From the NCBI GenBank assembly GCA_016706565.1, contig JADJJI010000004.1, forward strand, positions 248,001 to 312,000: DNA of 64,000 bases, in the 5' to 3' direction. Positions 26,987 through 35,066 of this stretch are shown one piece after another. The position numbers were made by a program, and so were the translations under genes. The first letter of the stretch is position 1, and every line of letters begins with the position of its first letter. The stretch is from Piscinibacter sp. Its GTDB lineage: Bacteria; Pseudomonadota; Gammaproteobacteria; Burkholderiales; Burkholderiaceae_C. A model generated the notes under the pieces. That model had not been told where the DNA came from. It saw only the letters and a list, made by a program, of their open reading frames with translations, and searched no databases.

Positions 26987-28636
26987 ATGAAGCTGGTCAA
27001 AGCGATCTGGATCCTTTTGTGTGCCACATTGGTGGCCTCCTGCGGCGGAAGCAGCGGTGCCGGTGATTCCCCGTTCACTCCGGGAACTGGCGGCGGCGGC
27101 ACGTCAAGCGTCGCTGACCTGGTACTCACGTTGAGTGCCACCCAGCTAGCCAACACGGGTTCAGCGACGATCACGGTCACGGCAACGGCCATTGACGCCA
27201 CCCGCAACACGCTGGCCAGCGTCCCGCTGACCATCACTGCGGACTCGGACGCCGTTGTTTCATCGACGTCGTCGTCGACAGCGGCCGACGGAACCGTGAC
27301 TTCGACCCTGTCGATTGGAGCGAATCGGTCCAATCGTGTCATCACCGTGTCCGCAGTCTCGGGTTCGATCAGCAAGGTTGCCACGGTCCAGGTTGTGGGG
27401 ACCAAGATCAGCAGTGTCCTTGCGCCGGCAGTGATCGCACCTTCAGCCGCCGGAAACGTGCAGTACCGCGTTGTAGACCAAGCAGGCAGCCCGATGGTCG
27501 GGGAGACTGTGCAGATCACCGCCGCTGGCCTGACACCGGCGCAAGCGACGGGAGTAACGGGATCGAATGGCGACTACGTCTTCAACTACACGGCGCCCGC
27601 CGCGGCAGGATCGTTCCAGGTGAACGCAAACATCGCCGGCGTGTCCGACATTCAGACCGTACAAGTCCAAGCCACAAGCACTGTACCTGGAGTGAGCACG
27701 GCCATTGCATCCGCATCGATTTCCGCTAATCCGAGCGTCGTTGCCGTCAATCTGCCTAACAGCAGTTCCAATCGTTCGGAGATTCGTGCGTTGTTTCTAG
27801 GTGCCGGCAACGTGCCAATTCCTAATGTGCGTGTCCGTTTCGACCTGAACGGAGACCCACAGAATATCGGCGGTACATTCACTGCCGGCAGCGGCACTCA
27901 AACCCTGTACAGCGACGCCAATGGCATTGTCACGACAGCCTACGTGCCGGGCACGAGATCCAGCCCCACCAATGGTGTGACTGTTCGGGCCTGCTATGGC
28001 GTGAGCGACTCGGATCCGAACCTGCTGAACTGCACGACGAATGCAACGCAGACGCTGACGGTGACGGCGGAACCGCTGAGCGTAACGATCGGCACGAACG
28101 CCGAGATCATTGTCCGCACTCTGACCTATACGAAGCAGTTCAACGTGGTGGTCGTCGACTCCTCTGGCGCCGTAACGCCTGACGTTGACATCGTCGCCTC
28201 CATCGATTTGCCTCGATACCGCAAGGGGGCATATGGCGTCGGCACCACAACCTGGGGCAAGGTCAGCGATACCGTTTGCGTCAACGAGGATTCCAATCGC
28301 AATGGCGTTCTTGAGACAAGCGCTCCGGACGAGGATGTCAACAACAACGGGACTCTGGAGCCGAGAAAGGCTGACGTCAGCGTCAGGTTGCTCTCAAGCA
28401 AGACGGACGCCACGGGCAGTGTCATCCTTGAAGTTACCTATAACCAGGATCACGGCAGTTGGGTCGACGCGGTTATCACCGTATCGGCGTCAGGCATCTC
28501 GGGCACCGAAGGGCGTGCTGTGTACACACTCGCTCCGGTGCCTGTTGATGCCGCTTCGATCAAGAACAAGGACGTGCCTCCGGCTTACGCGGTGAGCCCG
28601 TACGGCGTGTCTACCAGCTGCACGAATCCGAACTAG
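26987..28636 (+). CDS. Ig-like (invasin/BIg-type) repeat lipoprotein of unknown function
   Basis: A 549-residue predicted lipoprotein. Signal MKLVKAIWILLCATLVASC ends in a lipobox and the mature N-terminus is glycine/serine-rich. Three or more bacterial Ig-like modules follow (about 45-130, 135-225, 240-360), with recurring SATITVTATAID, GETVQITAAGL and NVPIPNVRVRFDL strands. Near residues 425-450 two short loops, DSNRNGVLE and DVNNNGTLE, resemble calcium-binding dockerin/EF-hand loops. It sits between pilQ and aroK with gaps of 41 and 3 bases, so it is probably cotranscribed. Codon use is slightly less GC-biased than neighbours. It may be a surface or pilus-associated accessory; this is inference. 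GTG at 26984 is an alternative start. Confidence 0.8.
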   Translation: MKLVKAIWILLCATLVASCGGSSGAGDSPFTPGTGGGGTSSVADLVLTLSATQLANTGSATITVTATAIDATRNTLASVPLTITADSDAVVSSTSSSTAADGTVTSTLSIGANRSNRVITVSAVSGSISKVATVQVVGTKISSVLAPAVIAPSAAGNVQYRVVDQAGSPMVGETVQITAAGLTPAQATGVTGSNGDYVFNYTAPAAAGSFQVNANIAGVSDIQTVQVQATSTVPGVSTAIASASISANPSVVAVNLPNSSSNRSEIRALFLGAGNVPIPNVRVRFDLNGDPQNIGGTFTAGSGTQTLYSDANGIVTTAYVPGTRSSPTNGVTVRACYGVSDSDPNLLNCTTNATQTLTVTAEPLSVTIGTNAEIIVRTLTYTKQFNVVVVDSSGAVTPDVDIVASIDLPRYRKGAYGVGTTTWGKVSDTVCVNEDSNRNGVLETSAPDEDVNNNGTLEPRKADVSVRLLSSKTDATGSVILEVTYNQDHGSWVDAVITVSASGISGTEGRAVYTLAPVPVDAASIKNKDVPPAYAVSPYGVSTSCTNPN

Positions 28637-28639
28637 GGT

Positions 28640-29218
28640 TTGCCACTCCCTATCGCCCTGACCGGCATGCCCGGCGGTGGGAAATCCACCGTCGGCAGGC
28701 ATCTAGCGCGTCGACTTGGTTGGGGATTCGTTGACTCGGACACATTGATCGAGCAGCGAATCGGAGAATCGATTCGCGGCTATTTCGAACGCGAGGGCGA
28801 AGACAGGTTCCGCGATCTTGAGCAGTTGGTGATCCAGGAACTCACGTCCCAGACGGGCTCCCGGGTCATCGCCACGGGAGGCGGCGCTTGTCTGCGTGAG
28901 GCGAACCGACTCGCATTGCACAGCCGCTGTACGGTGGTTTACCTCCGGTCCACGCCAGAAGAACTGCATCGCAGGCTTCGGCACGACACCCACAGACCGC
29001 TGCTCCAGGTGGCCGACCCGCTGACACGACTCCGCAATCTCTACGCCGAGCGCGATCCGCTCTACAGGGAGTGCAGCCACTTTGTCATAGAGACCGGGCG
29101 ACCTTCAGTGACCACGCTAGTGAACATGATCCTGATGCAGTTGGAACTTGCGGGCATTGTCGAGCCCAATCTCGTTCATTCCCCCGTGGATCCCCTGCGC
29201 GGCCCTGAAGCGGAATAG
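28640..29218 (+). CDS. aroK: Shikimate kinase
   Basis: AroK phosphorylates shikimate in aromatic amino acid synthesis. The 192-residue protein has Walker A GMPGGGKST (residues 9-17), the shikimate-binding DSDTLIE, the arginine in DRFRDLE, TGGGACLRE, and the lid RRLRHDTHRPLL. The start appears to be TTG at 28640, three bases after the previous stop, with AGGG just upstream. No ATG or GTG in frame would preserve the N-terminal beta strand. pilQ-aroK-aroB linkage is classical in proteobacteria; here one gene intervenes. Confidence 0.92.
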   Translation: MPLPIALTGMPGGGKSTVGRHLARRLGWGFVDSDTLIEQRIGESIRGYFEREGEDRFRDLEQLVIQELTSQTGSRVIATGGGACLREANRLALHSRCTVVYLRSTPEELHRRLRHDTHRPLLQVADPLTRLRNLYAERDPLYRECSHFVIETGRPSVTTLVNMILMQLELAGIVEPNLVHSPVDPLRGPEAE

Positions 29219-29245
29219 CCAGTGAGAGGGACGTAGACTCACGGA

Positions 29246-30340
29246 ATGAGTCAAACGCAGACCGCAATCGTTTCCATCGAACTGGAAAGCCGCAGCTACG
29301 ACATCCTGATCGGCAACGGCCTGCTCCGCGCTCCTTCGAGCTACGAAGGGCTGCCGCGCGCGACCGACGCCATGATCGTCACGAACTCGACGGTCGCCCC
29401 GTTGTACGCGCCAGCGCTCAAGGCCGCACTCGCGGCACGATACCGCCGCGTCCACCTCGTCGAGTTGCCCGACGGCGAGGCCAACAAGGATTGGGCCACG
29501 CTCAATCAGATCTTCGATGCCTTGCTAGGCGCAGGCTGTGATCGCAAGACCGTGCTCTATGCGCTCGGGGGCGGCGTGGTCGGCGACATGACAGGCTTCG
29601 CCGCGGCCAGCTACATGCGCGGCGTGCCCTTCGTCCAGGTGCCCACGACCCTGCTCGCCCAGGTTGATTCATCGGTCGGGGGCAAGACCGCGATCAACCA
29701 TCCACTCGGCAAGAACATGATCGGCGCCTTCTACCAGCCGGTGCGAGTGATCGCCGATCTGCAGACCCTGAGGACTCTGCCGCAACGCGAGATCGCCGCG
29801 GGCCTGGCCGAGGTGATCAAGTACGGCCCGATCGCAGACGAGGCGTTCTTCGGCTGGATCGAGGAGCAAGTCGACGCGTTGGTTGCGCTCGACCCCGCGG
29901 CACTGGCCTACGCTGTGAAGCGTTCGTGCGAGATCAAGGCCCTGGTGGTGGCACAGGACGAGCGCGAATCCGGCCTGCGCGCCATCCTGAACTTTGGCCA
30001 CACCTTCGGTCACGCCATCGAGGCCGGTTTGGGTTTCGGCGCGTGGCTGCATGGTGAGGCGGTCGGCTGCGGCATGGTGATGGCCGCCGACCTGTCGCGT
30101 CGGCTCGGCCTGATCGACGCAGCCTATGCGAAGCGCATCCGCGATGTCGTGCGGCGTGTCGGGCTGCCGCTGCGTGCGCCCGATCTCGGCGTGTCTCGCT
30201 GGCTCGAGCTCATGCGACTGGACAAGAAGGCCGAAGGCGGTGAAGTCCGCTTCGTGGTGATCGAGTCCCCGGGGCGCGCCGGCATGCGCGCGGCGCCAGA
30301 TGCCCTGGTCGCCGAGGTGATTGCGGAACATGTCTCATGA
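29246..30340 (+). CDS. aroB: 3-Dehydroquinate synthase
   Basis: AroB cyclises DAHP to 3-dehydroquinate using NAD and a divalent metal. The 364-residue protein has the NAD-binding [17 protein letters not shown], the substrate region [30 protein letters not shown], the GLAEVIKYG motif, and metal ligands in [11 protein letters not shown] and HGEAVGCGM. Length is normal. Its stop overlaps dgt as ATGA. Confidence 0.97.
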   Translation: MSQTQTAIVSIELESRSYDILIGNGLLRAPSSYEGLPRATDAMIVTNSTVAPLYAPALKAALAARYRRVHLVELPDGEANKDWATLNQIFDALLGAGCDRKTVLYALGGGVVGDMTGFAAASYMRGVPFVQVPTTLLAQVDSSVGGKTAINHPLGKNMIGAFYQPVRVIADLQTLRTLPQREIAAGLAEVIKYGPIADEAFFGWIEEQVDALVALDPAALAYAVKRSCEIKALVVAQDERESGLRAILNFGHTFGHAIEAGLGFGAWLHGEAVGCGMVMAADLSRRLGLIDAAYAKRIRDVVRRVGLPLRAPDLGVSRWLELMRLDKKAEGGEVRFVVIESPGRAGMRAAPDALVAEVIAEHVS

Positions 30341-31494
30341 GCGAGAGGGCGCCCTACGCGAGCGATCCGATGCGCTCGCGCGGGCGCAGGCACCCGATCC
30401 CTCCGGATGTCCATCGCTGCGAGTTCCAGCGAGATCGGGATCGCATCGTCCACAGCACGGCGTTTCGCCGCCTGGTTTACAAGACGCAGGTCTTCCTGAA
30501 CCACGAAGGCGATCTGTTCCGAACGCGGATGACACATTCGCTGGAGGTCGCCCAGCTCGCCCGCTCCATCGCGCGGCGACTGCGACTTCACGAGGATCTG
30601 TGCGAGGCAATCTCCCTCGCGCATGATCTCGGCCACACGCCATTCGGTCACGCGGGGCAGGAGGCGCTCGACGCGGCCTATCGCGCCGCGGCACCTGATG
30701 CGGGCGGATTCGAGCACAACTATCAGAGCTTGCGCGTCGTCGATGTGCTCGAGGAGCGATATCCGGAGCACGACGGCCTGAACCTGTGCTTCGAGACCCG
30801 CGAGGGCATCCTCAAGCATTGTTCTCGGCGCCATGCCGAAGCGATCGAGCGCGAAGAACCGGGCGGCGTCGGCCGCCGCTTTCTCGATCGCACCCAACCT
30901 AGCCTCGAGGCACAACTGGCCAATCTGGCCGACGCGATTGCCTACAACGCACACGACATCGATGACGGTGTCCGAGCTGGATTGCTGGACTACGAGCAAC
31001 TGCTCGCGGTGCCGTTGCTCGACCAACTGCATCGCGATGCAGTCGCAGCGTTTCCGACGCTGACAGGCAGACGATTGCTCTACGCGTTGCTGCGTGGCCT
31101 CATTGCCCATCTGGTGGATGACGCCGTTGTCACGACAGAAGCCGCGATCAGGCGACACGCGCCGCCAGACCCGCAAGCCGTGAGGAGGCTGCCGCCGATG
31201 GTCGGAATGGGATCGGAGACTGAGGCTTCCTTCATCGTGCTCCAACAGCTGCTGCGCGACAGGCTCTATCGACATCCCCGGGTCCGGGATACCACCCGGG
31301 TGGCGCAGTGCGTCGTGAGCGAGCTCTTCGTGGCCTACCTCGAGAGCCCGCAAGAGCTGCCGCCCGCACACCGTGAAAGAATGCCCATTGAGGCTGCCGT
31401 GGTGGACTACATCGCGGGCATGACCGACCGGTTTGCGCTGCGAGAGCACGCCCGGGTGTTGGGGCCTGGTCCGCTGACCGCACGCCTCAACTGA
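30337..31494 (+). CDS. dgt: dGTPase-like HD-domain triphosphohydrolase
   Basis: Deoxyguanosinetriphosphate triphosphohydrolase-like protein that removes triphosphate from dNTPs. The 385-residue product shows [11 protein letters not shown] near the N-terminus. Metal-binding motifs are [18 protein letters not shown] and [19 protein letters not shown], followed by [11 protein letters not shown]. Length (about 385) is that of the shorter type-2 dGTPase group rather than E. coli Dgt (about 505). It overlaps aroB, giving an aroK-aroB-dgt unit that is common in Burkholderiales. Confidence 0.93.
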   Translation: MSERAPYASDPMRSRGRRHPIPPDVHRCEFQRDRDRIVHSTAFRRLVYKTQVFLNHEGDLFRTRMTHSLEVAQLARSIARRLRLHEDLCEAISLAHDLGHTPFGHAGQEALDAAYRAAAPDAGGFEHNYQSLRVVDVLEERYPEHDGLNLCFETREGILKHCSRRHAEAIEREEPGGVGRRFLDRTQPSLEAQLANLADAIAYNAHDIDDGVRAGLLDYEQLLAVPLLDQLHRDAVAAFPTLTGRRLLYALLRGLIAHLVDDAVVTTEAAIRRHAPPDPQAVRRLPPMVGMGSETEASFIVLQQLLRDRLYRHPRVRDTTRVAQCVVSELFVAYLESPQELPPAHRERMPIEAAVVDYIAGMTDRFALREHARVLGPGPLTARLN

Positions 31495-31628
31495 CGGCCT
31501 TGGTGCGCAAGGCGCCACAGTCGGGGTGACGCTTCCGATGAACGGCAGGCGTCGCACGATGTGCGGCGACCATGGCGAACGGGGCCGGTTCGATAATTCG
31601 CCCAACACGACTCCTCGAGTACCGTCCG

Positions 31629-32099
31629 ATGACCGTTCCGACTCGTCCGCGCATCCGCCGCACGTCGCGCGGCTTCACCCTCATTGAAGTCATGGTCGTC
31701 GTGGGCATCATCGGCATACTTGCCGCGATCGCCTACCCGAGCTATCGCGACTATGTCGTCCGGGGCCGCCTCGTCGATGCCACGAATGGCCTTTCGACAA
31801 TGCGTGCCGACATGGAACGGCACTTTCAGGACAATCGCGACTACCGGACGGTCGGCGCCTTCGTCACGCCTTGCGCTCGCAACGTGGGCACGCGAACCTT
31901 CGGAGACTTCGTGGTCACCTGCAGCGTGGGTCCGACGCTGACGACCTACACGCTTGCAGCCACCGGCGGGGTAGGGTCCGTCGTCAACGGATTCGTCCTC
32001 TCCGTCAACGAACTCGATCAGCGCTCGACAGTGGCCCCTTCCGGCTGGACCACCTGCGCGACCCGCTGGATCACCAAGAAGGGCGACCCGTGCCTATGA
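31629..32099 (+). CDS. pilE: Type IV minor pilin PilE
   Basis: A 156-residue type IV pilin-like protein. The leader MTVPTRPRIRRTSRG precedes the prepilin peptidase site G/FTLIEVMVVVGIIGILAAIAYPSYRDYV, with glutamate at mature position 5. Two cysteine pairs are possible (residues near 78/98 and 145/155). It opens a minor-pilin operon ending in pilY1, so it is more likely the minor pilin PilE than the major subunit. A GATAAT at 31592-31597 is a possible -10 box. An upstream ATG at 31572 would give a leader unlike pilins. Confidence 0.88.
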   Translation: MTVPTRPRIRRTSRGFTLIEVMVVVGIIGILAAIAYPSYRDYVVRGRLVDATNGLSTMRADMERHFQDNRDYRTVGAFVTPCARNVGTRTFGDFVVTCSVGPTLTTYTLAATGGVGSVVNGFVLSVNELDQRSTVAPSGWTTCATRWITKKGDPCL

Positions 32100-32680
32100 C
32101 ATGCGCTCAGCGCCCCAGGGCCGTCATTCAGCGCGGGCTCACGCTGGTCGAGTTGCTCGTCGCCATGGCGCTGATGGTCATTCTGCTGTTTCTGGCGGCT
32201 CCCAACTTCACGACCTGGATCAACAACACCCGGATCCGCACGGTGTCGGAGGTGTTGCAGAACGGCGCGCGGTTCGCGCAGGCCGAGGCGATTCGTCGCA
32301 ATCGCAGCGTCGTCTTTTATCTCACCAACGCCGAACCTTCGCTGGCGGCGGCCGCCGCGGCCAACGGCAGCAACTGGGGGGCGCGCACCCTGTCGCTCTT
32401 CGCGGCCGATGTGCCGGAGTTCATCCGGGGCGGCGCACTTTCCGATGTGGCCCCGGGCGTCTTGATCAACGGGCCGGCTTCAATCTGCTTCAACTCCGCG
32501 GGCCAGCAGATCACGGTCGCCGCGGAAGGCTGCGTTGCAGGCCTGGCCAGCTATGTGGTCAGGAGACCGGAAGCCAACCCTGAATTGAGGCGATTGAGGA
32601 TCGACGTCTCGCTGGGCGGACGTGTGCGCATGTGCGATCCGGACAAGGTCCTCTCGGCCACGGTTCCTGAAGGATGCTAG
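32096..32680 (+). CDS. fimT: Type IV minor pilin FimT/GspH family
   Basis: A 194-residue pseudopilin of the FimT/GspH family. The cleavage site reads RG/LTLVELLVAMALMVILL, with leucine instead of phenylalanine at mature position 1 and the usual glutamate at 5. NARFAQAEAIRRN-type helix (here NGARFAQAEAIRRNRSVV) and a C-terminal beta domain with ICFNSAGQ and LRRLRIDVSLGGRVRMC complete the family pattern. FimT homologues have been tied to DNA uptake. The ATG overlaps the pilE stop. Confidence 0.87.
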   Translation: MTCAQRPRAVIQRGLTLVELLVAMALMVILLFLAAPNFTTWINNTRIRTVSEVLQNGARFAQAEAIRRNRSVVFYLTNAEPSLAAAAAANGSNWGARTLSLFAADVPEFIRGGALSDVAPGVLINGPASICFNSAGQQITVAAEGCVAGLASYVVRRPEANPELRRLRIDVSLGGRVRMCDPDKVLSATVPEGC

Positions 32681-32682
32681 AG

Positions 32683-33126
32683 ATGCGCAAGATGAATCAA
32701 TCTCGTGGTGCAAAGGCGCGCGGCAGCTCCTTGATCGAAGTGCTGGTGTCGATCCTGATCATGTCGTTCGGCATTCTTGGCGTCGTCGGGCTGCACGCGA
32801 GGGCGATCCAGTTCTCGCTCGACGCGGACGATCGCAATCGCGCCGCCTTGTTCGGTGACGAACTTGCTGCACAGATGCGTCTGGCGCGTTCGGTCAACTT
32901 GTCCGCAGCGCAGATCGACACCTTCACGAAGCGCGTCCAGGGGCTGGATCTCGTCACAAACCAGCCGAATGGATCGGGCCTGCCCAATGCCAACGTGGCG
33001 GTGGTGGCCGGCGCCACTCCCAACGTTGCCACGCTCACGATCACGTGGCGGCACCCCGGTCAGCCCGTGGGCCAACTGTCGCAGTTCGTCATGGACGTCG
33101 TCCTGACCGACGAGGAGATCACATGA
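32683..33126 (+). CDS. pilV: Type IV minor pilin PilV
   Basis: A 147-residue prepilin-like protein. After a basic leader, the site RG/SSLIEVLVSILIMSFGILGVVGL has serine at mature position 1 and glutamate at 5; the FGILGV(V/A)GL motif is characteristic of PilV. The ATG at 32683 has AAGGA eight bases upstream; 32674 and 32692 are alternatives. The stop overlaps pilW as ATGA. PilV, PilW and PilX form the tip-priming complex with PilY1. Confidence 0.88.
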   Translation: MRKMNQSRGAKARGSSLIEVLVSILIMSFGILGVVGLHARAIQFSLDADDRNRAALFGDELAAQMRLARSVNLSAAQIDTFTKRVQGLDLVTNQPNGSGLPNANVAVVAGATPNVATLTITWRHPGQPVGQLSQFVMDVVLTDEEIT

Positions 33127-34334
33127 AGTCCGTGCGTCCGATCTCCGCGCCGAAGCGCCACCGAGGCTTCTCGCTGATCGAACTGATGGTTGGGGTCGGT
33201 ATCGGCCTCGTGATCACCCTGGCCGTCTTTCAAGTCCTGACCGCCAGTGAAGCCCGCAAGCGCACGTCAACGGGACTCAACGACGCGAGCCAATCTGGCA
33301 ACTATGCGCTGTACGTGCTGGATCGCATGTTGCGCAGCGCCGGGACGGGCTATTCGCAAGGATGGGCGACTGTCGGCGGCTGCCGGCTCAATGCCGCCCT
33401 GCCTGGCGGAGAGAGCTTGCCCAGAGTCGGCCCGCTGCCGGCACCCTTTACTGCGATTCCGCAGACGTTTCGCCTCGCGCCGGTGGTCATCTTTCGTGGT
33501 GCCTCGGATACAGGGACCGACGTGATCATGGTGATGAGCGGAGCGACCGGCTATGGGGAGGTGCTGACGAACGTGCCGGCTGGCGGGGTTGCCGCCACGC
33601 AAGTCGCGTTGCCCAACACCATCGGCTACCGTGCAGGCGATCTCGTGATGCTGGCTTCCGGAGGCGAGTGCCTGCTGAGTCAGGTCGATGCGGCCAAGCC
33701 AGCTTGCGCAGGGGATCCGGCTGCGCCGTTGGGGACAGCCTGTGGCCCGATACTGCCTCTCGGAGGTACCTACTACACGCCCGCGGGGGCCAATCTGTCA
33801 CTCGCCACATTGGCACTGCAAAGCGATGTCTCGGCCTTCTCGATCGGCAACGCGACGACCAATCCGCCCCAATTCGGGCTGATCGGCGTTGGTGCCGACA
33901 GCACACTCTTCGCGCACAACCTGCTGCTCTTCAACGGCGTCAATGCATCCGAGCCCTTGGCCGAAGGTGTTCGCGAACTGCATGCGGTGTACGGCCTCGA
34001 CACGAATGACGACGGCATCCTGGATGCCTGGCAGTCCCCGACGGCGTTGTGGGACGGCCCAGCGCTCATGGACGGTTCGGCTGCGTCCAACGCCAGGCTG
34101 CGCCAGATCGTCGCGGTTCGAGTCGGCATGGTGCTGCGATCCTCGCTTGTCGAGCGCGAACTCGAGCCGGGTGTGCCGGTGGCGCCTGCCAATCTGCAGC
34201 TGTTCAGCGACCTTCCGGCGCCCAACCCGATCACTGTCGATCTCACGCGGGCCGGCGAGAACCGGAACCAGCGGCACCGCACTGTCGAGATCACCGTGCC
34301 CCTCCGCAACTTCCTGATGCGAACGACTTCATGA
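33123..34334 (+). CDS. pilW: Type IV minor pilin PilW
   Basis: PilW is the large minor pilin of the priming complex, 403 residues. Cleavage site RG/FSLIELMVGVGIGLVITLAVFQVL with glutamate at 5. The mature protein is mostly beta and contains LDTNDDGILDAW near residue 300, a calcium-binding EF-hand-like loop. Three or four cysteines lie between residues 80 and 210. ATGA overlaps at both ends show tight coupling with pilV and pilX. Confidence 0.9.
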   Translation: MKSVRPISAPKRHRGFSLIELMVGVGIGLVITLAVFQVLTASEARKRTSTGLNDASQSGNYALYVLDRMLRSAGTGYSQGWATVGGCRLNAALPGGESLPRVGPLPAPFTAIPQTFRLAPVVIFRGASDTGTDVIMVMSGATGYGEVLTNVPAGGVAATQVALPNTIGYRAGDLVMLASGGECLLSQVDAAKPACAGDPAAPLGTACGPILPLGGTYYTPAGANLSLATLALQSDVSAFSIGNATTNPPQFGLIGVGADSTLFAHNLLLFNGVNASEPLAEGVRELHAVYGLDTNDDGILDAWQSPTALWDGPALMDGSAASNARLRQIVAVRVGMVLRSSLVERELEPGVPVAPANLQLFSDLPAPNPITVDLTRAGENRNQRHRTVEITVPLRNFLMRTTS

Positions 34335-34996
34335 GCACCACCATGCTGCGCCGCCAATCGTCACGTGGGGTCGTCCTGCTGACGACCATGCTCATCCTCG
34401 TCGTCGTGTTGCTGGGTGCCGTGGCACTCGTGCGCTCGTTCGACACCTCGCTGACGATGGCCGGCAATCTGTCATTCAAGCGAGATCTGGCGCAGCAGAG
34501 TGAGCTGGCTGCCCAGACGATCCTGGCCCAGTTCCGCACCGGCGGTCCGATGGAGACTCGTGCAACGCGGCAACTGGCCAATGCCGCCGTGGGCTACAGC
34601 GCCGCAGTGCAGCCGAACAACCTGGTGGGCTTTCCCCAGGTGCTGCTGGCCAGCGCCTCGGCTGCCGGACCGTGGCCTGCAGGAGTAGCGACGGTCGATG
34701 CCGGTCGAGGCGTCAATCTGGCCTACGTCGTCGATCGCCTGTGCAGTGAGCCAGGCGATGAGCAAGTCCTCGGTGCCGACAAGTGCGTGGTGGCCGGCCC
34801 TGGCGCGCCAACCGGCGGTAGTTCCTCCCTGTGGCGGCGAGCCGAGCAGGGCAGCAGCGTGGCTGCGGGCGGCGCTGGCGCCGGCCTGGGCGGTGCTGCC
34901 AACCAGACCATCGTGTATCGAATCAGCATTCGTGCCTTCGGCCCCCGCGGAACCGAGTCGTACTTCCAGACGACGTACGCGTGCTGCGACAACTGA
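34331..34996 (+). CDS. pilX: Type IV pilus assembly protein PilX
   Basis: A 221-residue PilX-type protein. The N-terminal RG/VVLLTTMLILVVVLLGAVALV is a pilin-like membrane helix without glutamate at mature position 5, as in GspK/PilX tip proteins. Then comes FDTSLTMAGNLSFKRDLAQQSELAAQ, typical of PilX N-terminal domains. The C-terminal YRISIRAFGPRGTESYFQTTYA strand is also characteristic. pilY1 follows after 70 bases. Confidence 0.88.
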   Translation: MSTTMLRRQSSRGVVLLTTMLILVVVLLGAVALVRSFDTSLTMAGNLSFKRDLAQQSELAAQTILAQFRTGGPMETRATRQLANAAVGYSAAVQPNNLVGFPQVLLASASAAGPWPAGVATVDAGRGVNLAYVVDRLCSEPGDEQVLGADKCVVAGPGAPTGGSSSLWRRAEQGSSVAAGGAGAGLGGAANQTIVYRISIRAFGPRGTESYFQTTYACCDN

Positions 34997-35066
34997 CAAG
35001 CGAGATGGTGGCAGATGTTGCCGCTGTCAGACCGATCCCTACCTTGATGCATCAGAGGTTGACACC

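Noticed and set aside
34698-35066. In-frame N-terminal extension of pilY1
   Set aside because: It lies inside pilX in another frame and would put 123 non-secretory residues before a good signal peptide at 35067.
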